NCBI RefSeq assembly: GCF_015594725.1
Contig: NZ_JADNRC010000006.1
Span: 1-64,000, forward strand
DNA: 64,000 nt
Direction of reading: 5' to 3'
Source: Flavobacterium sp. ALJ2
Lineage (GTDB): Bacteria > Bacteroidota > Bacteroidia > Flavobacteriales > Flavobacteriaceae
The position numbers and the translations under genes are program-made. Positions 9,413 to 16,922 of the stretch are shown piece after piece. The notes under the pieces were generated by a model. The model was not told the origin of the DNA. It worked only from the letters and a program-made list of their open reading frames with translations, and searched no databases. The first letter of the stretch is position 1. Each line of letters opens with the position of its first letter.

Positions 9413-9868
9413 AATATATTTTTAGTTGATGAAAATCATTTTATAATACTCTTAAGGATAAAAAATCCTGTGTTTGTAATAAAGTATGCCCTTCTTTTAG
9501 ATTCCTAATTTTTTGAAGAATGGTTACTTTCAATATTAAATTATTTTAGTTTGCGTTCTTTAATTATTGATTTGGTGTGAATTATGTATAAAAACATATA
9601 GTTAAAGGTCAGTTTTTATATATGGCTAGCATTATACAACTTTAAAAAATAGTTATATAATTAACATAATGTGGTTATAATTGTATGTAAAGATGGAATT
9701 AGAGCGTGCTAAATGTAAAATCTATTAGCTAGACCAAAAGTAAAACGCGAAAGAATTATGATTTATGAAACTAGATAATTATGTTTTGAAATCATAGTTA
9801 GGTAGTATTCAGGTAATCCCGAAAACTATAGGAATGGAAAACATTAACTGCAAAGACTGTAAAGTTTT
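9413..9868. other. Intergenic region without a recognisable gene
   Basis: Very A+T-rich spacer between the Mla operon and the pentapeptide gene. I found no open frame with coding character and no consensus promoter. Its right end should carry the 3' end of the pentapeptide transcript, its left end the operon promoter. Confidence 0.5.
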
Positions 9869-10438
9869 TTAACTTACTATAATATCATGTTTAAAAAGTA
9901 GTCCTTTGACTTCTTTTAAAGTAAAAATCGCCTTTTTTAGTTTTACTCTCGAAGGATCTATGGTATAATTGTAACTGGATTTAAAATCGGCTTTATTTGC
10001 AATTGCTCTATCAAATTCGGCGCGGTATAAGTCGCAATTATCAAAAACTACATTTGTGATATCGCTAGCCATAAAATCTACAGCAACCAAACTACAATCG
10101 GTAAATGAAGTTCCTTTTATCTTTAAAGTATAAAACTTAGAAAAATCTAAAACACAATTATTAAAATTCACTTCGAATATAAGTTTATCACACATGGCAA
10201 AATTTACATCTTTAATTTCGCAGTCATTAAAAGTAGCAGTTCTAAAAGCGACATAGTTTATTTTGGCTTCGCTAAATGTGCAATTATTAAATATACAATC
10301 AATAAAAGTAAGCGCTAGGAAAGTACAGGCTGAAAAATTACAATTGCTAAAAGTACAGCATTCAAAATCCTTGAAATTCAGATCATCTATATGGTAAGTG
10401 ATGTCTTTGTATTGTTTATCAAGGAAATAGTTTGTCAT
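9869..10438 (-). CDS. Pentapeptide repeat protein
   Basis: 189 residues built from A(D/N)LXX-type pentapeptides such as CTFSNCNFSACTF and CDLYRAEFDRA, running from about residue 18 to 155 with Phe, Leu or Val at every fifth centre. These fold into a right-handed quadrilateral beta-helix. The layout recalls Qnr-like proteins that mimic DNA and protect gyrase, and relatives are often labelled quinolone resistance. That function is only a possibility here. A short non-repeat helical tail (IDPSRVKLKKAIFTLKEVKG) closes the protein. Monocistronic. Confidence 0.85.
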   Translation of the reverse strand: MTNYFLDKQYKDITYHIDDLNFKDFECCTFSNCNFSACTFLALTFIDCIFNNCTFSEAKINYVAFRTATFNDCEIKDVNFAMCDKLIFEVNFNNCVLDFSKFYTLKIKGTSFTDCSLVAVDFMASDITNVVFDNCDLYRAEFDRAIANKADFKSSYNYTIDPSRVKLKKAIFTLKEVKGLLFKHDIIVS

Positions 10439-10529
10439 AATTGTTTTTAGAGAAAGAAGTAAATATTTAGGACAAATAAACGAAATTATTTTCTTTTAAA
10501 TAGTGCTGATTTTAATTTGGATCTTCCTA

Positions 10530-11012
10530 TTATAAATCTAAAATGACTTTCCATTCATTTAGTTTTGTATCAAATGATTTACTGGCATTGGCAGGGCTTG
10601 TAGATGGAAGTGTAATTAGTTTATAATCATCACTTATTTGAATGTATTTCTTAAAAAAGGCAGCTGCTTTTTGCCCATTAAAAAGGATAGTTTTAATATG
10701 GCGATGTTCTTTTAAGAAAGCTTCAAAATCATTCGTGATTTCATTTTTAATGGCGCTATCCAAACTTCCAATTCTATCACAGTATTTTAAAACATCCCAT
10801 AAGGCAATATTGTTTTTTAAAAGAATTTCTTTTTTAGCTTCGTAATCATCCGTTCTATCTTCATTAAAAATAGTGAATACTAATTTCCAAAAGTTATTTT
10901 GTTTATGCCCATAATATTGTCCTAATTCTAAAGATTTTATTCCCGGCATGGTTCCAAGAATTAAAATAGTGGCATTGGGAGATGCAATAGGTTCAAAGGA
11001 ATAACTTTCCAT
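10530..11012 (-). CDS. Hypoxanthine-DNA (deoxyinosine) glycosylase, UDG superfamily
   Basis: A 160-residue protein with the family-6 uracil-DNA-glycosylase-like motifs: ILILGTMPG near residues 16-24, YYGHKQNNFW near 34-43 with the Asn characteristic of HDG enzymes, and LPSTSPANA near 135-143. The family removes deaminated adenine (hypoxanthine) from DNA, starting base excision repair. It lies three bases after the DMT exporter stop codon on the same strand, so the two are likely co-transcribed although functionally unrelated. Confidence 0.9.
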   Translation of the reverse strand: MESYSFEPIASPNATILILGTMPGIKSLELGQYYGHKQNNFWKLVFTIFNEDRTDDYEAKKEILLKNNIALWDVLKYCDRIGSLDSAIKNEITNDFEAFLKEHRHIKTILFNGQKAAAFFKKYIQISDDYKLITLPSTSPANASKSFDTKLNEWKVILDL

Positions 11013-11015
11013 TTG

Positions 11016-11873
11016 TTATTTGCTGTTTTGAGAAATTACAATTAAAACAATTGCTATTAAGGCTAAGAAAAGTCCAAGGTAATTCATCTTGGATTGTTTT
11101 TCTTTAAAGATTAAAATACCAATAAGACTACCTATAATGATAACTCCCATGTTCATTCCTGCAAAAACTGTCGATGGATTATCGGCAAACTCCTTATGCG
11201 CTTTTAGATAAAAGAGAATATTACCAAAATTAAGAATACCTACCAATCCGCCAAAAAGGATATTATTTGCAGTTAGTTTTACTTTCTTAAAAATGATTTC
11301 GTAAATAATAACTACAATCATTATGGTCATTGAGATTGCAAAAATGGCAAACAATGAAGTAGTGTAGGGAAGATCGGTGTAGGTTGCGATTTGCTTAAAA
11401 AGAACATCAATTATTCCAAAACCAAATAATACAACAGCAGGATAAATCCATTTGTTGGTTGTTTTATCAGTGGGTTTATTCAAGATAAGTAATAAGGCAG
11501 GTATGGCTATTAAAAGCGCTATAACTTTAAGAATATTAAAATCTTCTTTAAATAATAACCAAGCGGCTAGAATAGGAATAAATAACGAAAGACGCTGTGC
11601 AGCATCTGTTTTTACAATTCCCATATGTTTTATAGAAAGTGCCAAAAATAGAAATATTGAAGGTAATAAAACCCCAATTACGATATAAAGATTCCAAGGA
11701 GCAGCGACTGAAATTGCAGTAATATCTGGGCTGAATGACAGATAACAAAGTGACAAGGCAAAAATATAATTGTAAGCCACGATTTGTGTATTGCTGGTAT
11801 TGTATTTTCGTGCTATTTTAAATAAAACACCAACACTCACACTGCATAAAATACTTAATATTAGAAATAACAT
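11016..11873 (-). CDS. DMT/EamA family transporter
   Basis: 285 residues with about ten hydrophobic helices in two EamA-like halves (about 1-130 and 145-282), typical of drug/metabolite transporters that export amino acids, nucleosides or drugs. The first gene of a two-gene unit with the DNA glycosylase. A TAAATTTG -7-like element on the minus strand lies at 11912-11919, upstream of the ATG. The substrate is unknown. Confidence 0.82.
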   Translation of the reverse strand: MLFLILSILCSVSVGVLFKIARKYNTSNTQIVAYNYIFALSLCYLSFSPDITAISVAAPWNLYIVIGVLLPSIFLFLALSIKHMGIVKTDAAQRLSLFIPILAAWLLFKEDFNILKVIALLIAIPALLLILNKPTDKTTNKWIYPAVVLFGFGIIDVLFKQIATYTDLPYTTSLFAIFAISMTIMIVVIIYEIIFKKVKLTANNILFGGLVGILNFGNILFYLKAHKEFADNPSTVFAGMNMGVIIIGSLIGILIFKEKQSKMNYLGLFLALIAIVLIVISQNSK

Positions 11874-11930
11874 ATATTTTCGGGTTTATTTTCGACGAAA
11901 TAATTCGCTCCCAAATTTACTTCTATTTTA

Positions 11931-11969
11931 ATTAAAAAAGCCTTCAAAATGAGCTATTTTGAAGGCTTT
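11931..11969 (-). terminator. Strong terminator of the GNAT gene
   Basis: Perfect 14-base arms (11937-11950 and 11956-11969) around a five-base loop. On the minus strand the stem is followed by a T-run, so it ends transcription of the acetyltransferase gene that stops at 11991. Confidence 0.88.
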
Positions 11970-11990
11970 GTATTTAGCTGAAAATCAGAT

Positions 11991-12440
11991 TTATTTAATA
12001 AAATCCATTTCAACGTGATCGATTCCAGCATCTACAAAATAATTGTCGGTTACTTTAAAACCATTTTTAATGTAAAATTGTTGAGCAACAACCTGAGCAT
12101 GCAAGTATATCTTTTCTTCTGATTTTACATCATCCAAAATTTTAAGCAATAGTGCTTCGCCAATACCTTTTCCTCTGTAGTTTTTTAATACAGCGATGCG
12201 TTCTATTTTAGTTCCTTTTTCGGTTTTTCTGTATCTGGCCGCCCCGGCAGGTAAGTTATTGTAAGTTGCCAAATAATGTATAGATTCGTTATCATCCATC
12301 GATTCGCGTTCTACAGAAACATGTTGCTCCTCTACAAAAACTTGTCTGCGGATATAGAAAGCAAGATCTATCTGATCTTTATCATTAACTAATGCTGTCT
12401 TGATTATATTGGTCAAAGTGTGATTTGAATTAGTCTCCAT
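11991..12440 (-). CDS. GNAT family N-acetyltransferase
   Basis: A 149-residue single GNAT domain. RRQVFVEEQHV near 28-38 and ARYRKTEKGTKIERIAVLKNYRGKGIGEALL near 69-99 include the acetyl-CoA pyrophosphate-binding R-G-K-G-I-G loop. AQQFYIKNGF is the usual C-terminal strand-helix motif. The target amine is unknown. Regulation is visible: a consensus promoter (12478-12509) with an almost perfect palindrome in its spacer lies about 40 bases upstream, so a dimeric repressor probably controls it. Confidence 0.88.
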   Translation of the reverse strand: METNSNHTLTNIIKTALVNDKDQIDLAFYIRRQVFVEEQHVSVERESMDDNESIHYLATYNNLPAGAARYRKTEKGTKIERIAVLKNYRGKGIGEALLLKILDDVKSEEKIYLHAQVVAQQFYIKNGFKVTDNYFVDAGIDHVEMDFIK

Positions 12441-12477
12441 TTTATTGATTTTATACTGTCAAAAAATAATTTATATG

Positions 12478-12509
12478 CAAATATATGTAGTTGACTACAT
12501 ATATTCAAA
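12478..12509 (-). promoter_or_regulatory. Bacteroidetes-type promoter of the GNAT gene
   Basis: On the minus strand TTTG (12506-12509), a 20-base spacer and TATATTTG (12478-12485) match the Bacteroidetes -33/-7 consensus. Transcription would begin near 12471, about 30 bases before the ATG. Confidence 0.7.
12481..12504. promoter_or_regulatory. Palindromic operator candidate
   Basis: Two 11-base arms (ATATATGTAGT and ACTACATATAT) separated by TG. The palindrome fills the promoter spacer and overlaps the -7 box, where a bound dimer would block RNA polymerase. No regulator gene is adjacent. Confidence 0.65.
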
Positions 12510-12684
12510 ATCAAAAAGAAAATTTTAAGTTTTATTACTAATCAAAACCGATAATCTTTTGGAAAACGAATAAAAAACAGATAATAAACGAAGAATTTAT
12601 TTTTTGAATATTATAATTATCTATTTTTGATTCGAGCACTTTTGAATATGAATTACCAGAATTTGTCTGGAAAAAATAGCATAA

Positions 12685-13311
12685 ATGAAAAAAGAAATTT
12701 TAGATAGAATTCAACAACTAGGAGGTAACATAAGTAAAGTAAAAGGATTGTCTTCGCATAGCGATATTTTGTCTATTACTTTTGATACCGTTCTTTATAA
12801 AAGACCAATTGATACTCCATGGGAAAAAGCAGAGGATTCGGAACCTATTTATGGAATTTCGGAGTTTATTAACGAAAATCACGAACTTTTTAAAAAAGAC
12901 CGAAAAGCTTTTTATGATAAAATAATCGAAAAATATTATCGATTAACGATTGAAGGCTATGGGCAGATGTTTTGGGAAGGCCAGCCTTTTACCCCTTTTA
13001 AAGTAGGTACAGAAGACTATGAGGAATGGAATGATGATTTTATAGATGAAGATATTGATTTAAGCGAAATAACTAAGGTAACGAATGATCCTGCTCCGGA
13101 TTTTATTTACCTTTTTTCTAGTTATGGCTTTCCTGATAATTACTATATATGCTTATCAGATCCAAATCCAGAGAATCCTACATTATTTGGTACCGATCAC
13201 GAAGTCTTTTTTAGTGAAGTTACTAATGAAGGAAATCTAGAAGATTTCTTAAATACTTTTTTGACGAAAGAAGAACTTTTAGAAATAGTTAAAAAACGAA
13301 TTGAAAGTTAA
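12685..13311 (+). CDS. Conserved hypothetical protein, possibly SUKH-like
   Basis: A 208-residue acidic soluble protein. The C-terminal segment FIYLFSSYGFPDNYYICLSD, then FGTDHEVFFSEV and LEDFLNTFLTKEEL, is reminiscent of SMI1/KNR4 (SUKH)-type proteins, many of which are toxin immunity proteins. I cannot confirm this and no toxin gene lies nearby. A TATTTTTG -7-like motif occurs at 12622-12629. The next 30 bases beyond the stop enter an unusual leader-like region. Confidence 0.55.
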   Translation: MKKEILDRIQQLGGNISKVKGLSSHSDILSITFDTVLYKRPIDTPWEKAEDSEPIYGISEFINENHELFKKDRKAFYDKIIEKYYRLTIEGYGQMFWEGQPFTPFKVGTEDYEEWNDDFIDEDIDLSEITKVTNDPAPDFIYLFSSYGFPDNYYICLSDPNPENPTLFGTDHEVFFSEVTNEGNLEDFLNTFLTKEELLEIVKKRIES

Positions 13312-13333
13312 ATGAACTTAATAAGTTAAGGCA

Positions 13334-13375
13334 ATGAGAGAGTGGGAGGTTCTTGAATTGCTCTGTATTCCTTAA
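13334..13375 (+). other. 13-codon leader-like ORF
   Basis: An ATG at 13334 preceded by TAAGG opens a 13-residue frame reading MREWEVLELLCIP before TAA. The frame covers the 5' arm of the antiterminator-like helix (13341-13354), as in translational attenuators. It could be chance; there is no cluster of one amino acid to name an effector. Confidence 0.3.
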
Positions 13376-13440
13376 ATACGTACCCAAAAGAAGTTCCCAC
13401 TATAATTAACCAAGAATAAAGAACTTCTTTTTTGTTTTTT
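13341..13440 (+). terminator. Terminator with a competing upstream helix (attenuator-like)
   Basis: Terminator: 11-base arms 13386-13396 and 13421-13431 with a 24-base loop, followed by a long T-run. Competitor: 13341-13354 can pair with 13388-13401 (12 Watson-Crick pairs, one G-U, one mismatch), using the same left arm, so the two helices exclude each other. It may simply be the terminator of the gene ending at 13311. Confidence 0.5.
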
Positions 13441-13486
13441 TAGTCGATATCAAAATTAACTGCTTTTTTATTGAAAGGGAAAGTCC

Positions 13487-13516
13487 TTTGATTACAAGGG
13501 TTTTTTGCTATATTTG
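13487..13516 (+). promoter_or_regulatory. Consensus promoter upstream of the 13.5-13.9 kb unit
   Basis: TTTG (13487-13490), an 18-base spacer and a perfect TATATTTG (13509-13516). Predicted transcript start is near 13522, so the structured segment 13558-13633 would be close to the 5' end of the RNA. A small hairpin (CCTT/AAGG, about 13485-13499) followed by six T overlaps the -33 box. Confidence 0.7.
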
Positions 13517-13518
13517 CT

Positions 13519-13541
13519 TTTCCTAAATTACAGAATCATGA
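13519..13541 (+). repeat. Direct repeat copy 1 (start-site repeat)
   Basis: This 23-base segment runs from TTTCCTAAA to CAGAATCATGA and contains the ATG at 13538. It matches 13640-13663 at 20 of 23 positions with one gap. Confidence 0.7.
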
Positions 13542-13557
13542 CATCTAAAAAACTTTT

Positions 13558-13633
13558 GCCCGTGTGGTATGGTGGCGGTATTGGAAACAACCGTAACACT
13601 TCTGTAAGTGTAGGACACCTTAGCTACACGGGT
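13558..13633 (+). ncRNA. Predicted structured RNA with multi-helix junction
   Basis: Nested helices fold the whole segment. P1 pairs 13558-13567 with 13624-13633 (ten pairs, two of them G-U wobbles plus one at the tip). P1b pairs 13571-13574 with 13616-13619 (GGTG/CACC). P2 pairs CGG..TTG (13576-13583) with CAACCG (13588-13593), closed by a GAAA tetraloop. P3 pairs ACACTT (13596-13601) with AAGTGT (13606-13611), closed by CTGT. A GNRA loop and a compact junction are typical of selected RNA. I cannot assign it to a named family. Confidence 0.5.
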
Positions 13634-13639
13634 TTTATA

Positions 13640-13663
13640 TTTCCTAAAATTGCAGAGTTATGA
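13640..13663 (+). repeat. Direct repeat copy 2 (start-site repeat)
   Basis: Second copy of the 13519-13541 repeat. It supplies the sequence before the start of the 77-residue gene and includes its ATG at 13660. Confidence 0.7.
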
Positions 13664-13893
13664 GTACAAACACCCTTTCAGAAGAAGCCAAAACAAGGCT
13701 TATGAATTTTTTCAGCCATGTAATTGAGCCAAAAGATATGGCTAAGGTAATAAGGCAAGCAAATTATCTTCTTACTATGAGTGCTATTAAAGAAAATCAA
13801 GACCTTCAGAACGAAATAATCAACTTTGAAGACAGCTTTTATTGGCTCAATGAATTAGCCGAAGCTTTAAATCCTTATTTGAGTGTAAAATAA
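13660..13893 (+). CDS. Small helical protein, function unknown
   Basis: A 77-residue protein predicted to be all helical, with segments EEAKTRLMNFFSHVI, DMAKVIRQANYLLTM and EDSFYWLNELAEALNPYL. No signal peptide, membrane helix or metal-binding motif is visible, and I do not recognise the family. It follows a well-formed promoter and the structured leader and has its own strong terminator, so it is clearly an expressed unit. Its ATG overlaps the stop of the 41-codon frame. Confidence 0.65.
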   Translation: MSTNTLSEEAKTRLMNFFSHVIEPKDMAKVIRQANYLLTMSAIKENQDLQNEIINFEDSFYWLNELAEALNPYLSVK

Positions 13894-13915
13894 GTTTTAA
13901 TTAGCATATTTTAAG

Positions 13916-13947
13916 ACCCCTCGATTTGTATAAATCGAGGGGTTTTT
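13916..13947 (+). terminator. Strong rho-independent terminator
   Basis: Perfect 12-base arms beginning ACCCCTCGATTT around the loop GTAT, followed by five T. It closes the 77-residue gene's transcript. Confidence 0.9.
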
Positions 13948-14001
13948 GTTTTGATTTACAAATCAAGATGGGGCTTATATAATAGGGTAAACAACAATAA
14001 A

Positions 14002-14436
14002 CTAAACCCTTTCGTAATCGCCATTCCAATCGGTAATAGATTTTTTAATTGAATTTCCGGATAGATTTTCATCCAGTGTTTTTTCGATTAGTACAAGGAG
14101 TTCTTTATCAGGACTAAATCGTAATGCGAATAATTGTTCATCACTTAGCTGGTCTTCAAATTCTTCTAGTCTTTTACCTGTTATGACAAAATACCGATAT
14201 CGAAGTTCTAATTTTACTATTCGGTTTTGTAATGTTAGTGCATAATGTTGTCGCAGCATGAATGCCAATCCAAATAAAACTATAAAAATGAAACTGATAA
14301 ATATCCAAATTAATTGTTCTTCGGTTGTAAAAGAAAAATAGATGCTAAAAAAAAGTAAAATTAGTAGTACTGGATAATAAATAAAATGATGTGGCGGATA
14401 GTACCGAACATGATTTTTATAAGATTGTGTTTCCAT
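14002..14436 (-). CDS. Membrane protein, DUF6526-like
   Basis: 144 residues. A polar N-terminus (NHVRYYPPHHFIYYP) is followed by two membrane helices (about 20-38 and 44-60), then a soluble part with LRYRYFVITGKRLEEFEDQLSDEQLFALRFSPDKEL. The HHF-YYP entry and the later LRFSPD segment match a Bacteroidetes family I know as DUF6526. Function unknown. Single gene, convergent with the small helical protein gene. Confidence 0.65.
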   Translation of the reverse strand: METQSYKNHVRYYPPHHFIYYPVLLILLFFSIYFSFTTEEQLIWIFISFIFIVLFGLAFMLRQHYALTLQNRIVKLELRYRYFVITGKRLEEFEDQLSDEQLFALRFSPDKELLVLIEKTLDENLSGNSIKKSITDWNGDYERV

Positions 14437-14743
14437 GTGAGTTAGTTTTTTTTAAAGGTAATCAAAACCTTAGTTTCTTAAATGGTATTTATCAATACGT
14501 TAAGAGTTAAAAATTTTGTTAAAAAAGACTAATTCGCCATATAATCAATTGTATAAGTGTAGATTAAGTGAGTCAAATTTTAAAATCTAAATACCGATAA
14601 TTAATTGATTTAAAGAGTTAAATATTTCCATTTATTCTTGGTTACTTCACTATCGGAAAGATGTTTATTAAGTCATTTTATTTGGGTAACTTTTTTAGCT
14701 ATTCTCTAAATTCCGATTGATTTTTAAAAAATATTGGACTCAT
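14437..14743. other. Intergenic region, nothing recognised
   Basis: A+T-rich spacer between two minus-strand genes. I see no coding frame, clear promoter or strong hairpin in it. Confidence 0.5.
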
Positions 14744-15199
14744 TTAATTTTCTTCTACTAGTTTTTTTATTTCTTCCAAAATCGGATTCCAACCTTCTCC
14801 ACTATTTAAAGCTTCAGAATATCTTCTTTGTCCATCTGCCACTGTTGAGTAATCGCCTTGAGAGACATTAAGAACGGTTTTCCCATTATTATCGGCCAAT
14901 TCATATGTTACATTCAGATAATTTTCCGGAATATCTGGAATAGTTGAGTTTGGGTCGAAAGTAGAATAAATAAGCTTTTTATTTGGTTCAATGCTCACAA
15001 TATGTCCTTTTACAAAAACCAAGTCCTGACCTTCATAATTAGCTTGCCAAAGAAGTTCGCTTCCAATTTTCCAGTCGGATAAAGCTTCGCAACCAAACAT
15101 ATAAACTTTTGTTTTCTCTGGATTTGTTAATGCATCCCATACTTTATCAGCAGGAGCATTTATCTCGATAGTATTGTTAACTGTTAGTTGGTTTGCCAT
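14744..15199 (-). CDS. SRPBCC/AHSA1-like domain protein
   Basis: A 151-residue START-like helix-grip protein: INAPADKVWDALTNPEKTKVYMFG near 13-36, then GSELLWQANYEGQDLVFVKGHIVSIEPNKKLIYSTF and a closing helix GWNPILEEIKKLVEE. Such proteins bind small hydrophobic ligands or act as Hsp90 co-chaperone-like (AHSA1) domains. It starts 11 bases after the upstream membrane-protein gene, so the two form an operon. Ligand unknown. Confidence 0.82.
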   Translation of the reverse strand: MANQLTVNNTIEINAPADKVWDALTNPEKTKVYMFGCEALSDWKIGSELLWQANYEGQDLVFVKGHIVSIEPNKKLIYSTFDPNSTIPDIPENYLNVTYELADNNGKTVLNVSQGDYSTVADGQRRYSEALNSGEGWNPILEEIKKLVEEN

Positions 15200-15210
15200 G
15201 ATTATTTGAA

Positions 15211-15672
15211 TTACTTATTATAATATTTCTTTGTAATGTATGCAATAGGAATCCCGATACAAAAAATCAGTATTAGGATTGATAATAGTAACGGAAAATC
15301 TAAACTTTTTGCAGGTAGAATTGGAAATACAATTGGAAGAACAACCAGGTTCATTATAATCCAAACAAAAATACCATATACGATTCCTGAAATTATGACA
15401 TTATTTTTTATAAATGGTATATATGGATAAATTATAAAATAGAATAAAGCAAAGCTGATAGCAATTATAAAATGAAATACAAGTCCGTAGAAAGTCATTT
15501 TTGGATCACCCGAATAGGCATCTTGTTTAAAAATACCACTAGCAATAGATTGCAATATTTTAGTTGCAGTAGTGTTTTGTAATATAACTGCATAAATAAG
15601 AATAGAGATAATAATATCCAATATACCAGCAATTAAACCTGATAATAATACCGTTCCAACTTTTGATTTCAT
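15211..15672 (-). CDS. Four-helix membrane protein, YagU/DUF1440-like
   Basis: 153 residues with four hydrophobic helices and the pattern LLSGLIAGILDIIISILIY at the N-terminus, FYGLVFHFIIAISFALFYFI in the middle and GIVYGIFVWIIMNLVVLP later. The GxxAGxxD start and YG-FVW motif resemble YagU-type inner-membrane proteins. Function is not established. A TAAGTTTG -7-like element on the minus strand at 15710-15717 could drive it and the downstream SRPBCC gene. Confidence 0.6.
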   Translation of the reverse strand: MKSKVGTVLLSGLIAGILDIIISILIYAVILQNTTATKILQSIASGIFKQDAYSGDPKMTFYGLVFHFIIAISFALFYFIIYPYIPFIKNNVIISGIVYGIFVWIIMNLVVLPIVFPILPAKSLDFPLLLSILILIFCIGIPIAYITKKYYNK

Positions 15673-15977
15673 ATAGATAATTGTTTTTTTGTGTTTAACA
15701 AATACTAGACAAACTTAGGGGCTTGTTACTGCTTTTAAAATTGACTTTAATTGTTTTATATGTCTTTGCATATGAATGAGTGTGAAATTAATCCATTAGT
15801 AAATTCTAAATTTTATAAATGAAGGACTTTTAAAACTGCGACAGGTTAAAGTTAAATCATAAGTTTCGGATATGTGCAATAAATCTTCTTTTGTTTTTGC
15901 TGGGCTTAAGTTATCCAACTCTTATTGCATTTGATTTCTTGAACTAGTATTAATTTAACTACTTAAACGTGTTTTTT
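15673..15977. other. Intergenic region with a doubtful coding remnant
   Basis: No intact gene. On the minus strand about 15800-15910 reads ELDNLSPAKTKEDLLHISE and continues open for about 38 codons with amphipathic character, but without start or neighbours in frame. It may be a gene fragment; I do not name it. Confidence 0.3.
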
Positions 15978-16187
15978 TTATGTAAGTATTTCACAATGAT
16001 ATCCATATGAATTGAGCAGTTTGATTATTTCTTTATTTGAAATTTTCAAATCATGTACTCGCAGAATTCTATCACAATCTTCTAAGTCAAAGTTGATGCT
16101 ACTATTTGGAAAATGTTCAAGAAGTTTTTCAATAATTATTTTTGATTGCGCTACTTCTTGAACATTTGTTTTAAAAACTTTTATCAT
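15978..16187 (-). CDS. Small HMA-like ferredoxin-fold protein lacking the metal site
   Basis: A 69-residue protein, KVFKTNVQEVAQSKIIIEKL with a C-terminal KEIIKLLNSYGYHCEIL. It has the length and beta-alpha-beta pattern of heavy-metal-associated domains but no CxxC pair, so copper or zinc transfer is unlikely. It follows the DoxX-like gene by 18 bases on the same strand and is probably co-transcribed. Role unknown. Confidence 0.65.
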   Translation of the reverse strand: MIKVFKTNVQEVAQSKIIIEKLLEHFPNSSINFDLEDCDRILRVHDLKISNKEIIKLLNSYGYHCEILT

Positions 16188-16205
16188 AGTTTTCTTTATT
16201 TAAAA

Positions 16206-16580
16206 CTAAATGCTTTTGTAGCTTAATAGTTTGTGGTAATTGATATATGAGATTATCAAAATTACCAGAAAAATTAAAGGGAAAATTGCTTGAAAACCTG
16301 TTCCATCAACTGCAAAGTGGCTTATTGAGGCGAATATAAAGTCGAAAGCAAAGCCTGCATATGCCCATTCTTTAATACGATTTGGGACTTTTGGAATTAT
16401 CAATACTAGTACCCCTAAAATTTTAAAAATGACTAATGCATTTCCGAAATAGCCAGGATAGCCTAAATGTTTGATTCCTTCTTTTGCTAGTTCTGTTTGA
16501 GATGTTAGGGCTGGCATAACGCCTTCAAATAGAAAAATAATAATGGTAGTTACCCAGAAAATAATTTTTGTTGATTTCAT
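16206..16580 (-). CDS. DoxX-like membrane protein
   Basis: 124 residues with four membrane helices. FEGVMPAL, LGYPGYFGNALVIFKILGVL and EWAYAGFAFDFIFASISHFAVDG are the conserved blocks of the DoxX-like family. Members are small quinone- or redox-linked membrane proteins of uncertain role. It leads a two-gene unit with the small HMA-like gene. Confidence 0.82.
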   Translation of the reverse strand: MKSTKIIFWVTTIIIFLFEGVMPALTSQTELAKEGIKHLGYPGYFGNALVIFKILGVLVLIIPKVPNRIKEWAYAGFAFDFIFASISHFAVDGTGFQAIFPLIFLVILIISYINYHKLLSYKSI

Positions 16581-16922
16581 TTTTTGTTAGTTTTTTGGTT
16601 GATCACTACTTATTTAACGAAATTACGAATATTGTTTTTATGTTAAATGCGCATTTACGACTATTTTAGGGGCGTATGAGACAATCATTTTTTTTACACC
16701 ATTAAGACATTAAGAAAAAATAAGTTTAATGCTACAGATTAAAAGGATTAGAAGGATTTTTATAAAATAGAGTATTTACTCTATTGGTTTTATCGTAATC
16801 TTGTTTCTCTGAGAGGAGTCGAAGAGTTGTATGGGCTTCGACTGCGCTCAGCCTGACAAAATGAGAGTATAAATCTGCTTAAATCCGCGTCATCTTCGTG
16901 CCATTAAATTCAAAGTTTATCG
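16581..16922. other. Intergenic region with degenerate interspersed repeats
   Basis: No gene found. Besides the repeat at 16815-16864, 16872-16891 carries a segment of the AATC-n-TAAATCCGCGT type that recurs at 31624-31643. Confidence 0.5.
16815..16864. repeat. Interspersed repeat with CTTCGA...GCTCAG...TGACAAAA core
   Basis: The segment has eight-base inverted arms AGTCGAAG/CTTCGACT and then a GCTCAG-n-TGACAAAA tail. Related copies lie near 24706-24731 and, more degenerate, 24830-24851. This looks like a genome-wide noncoding repeat. Confidence 0.6.

Larger units (their letters stand above)
13538..13663 (+). other. 41-codon ORF overlapping the structured RNA
   Basis: The frame starts MTSKKLLPVWYGGGIGNN and ends FIFPKIAEL, with TGA overlapping the ATG of the following gene (ATGA). 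It could be a translated leader coupled to that gene. However its middle codons coincide with base-paired arms of the predicted RNA, and the peptide resembles no family I know, so I treat coding as doubtful. Confidence 0.3.

Noticed and set aside
9869-10438. Definite quinolone resistance (Qnr) call
   Set aside because: Pentapeptide repeats are shared by many unrelated proteins; no gyrase-specific loops can be verified by eye.
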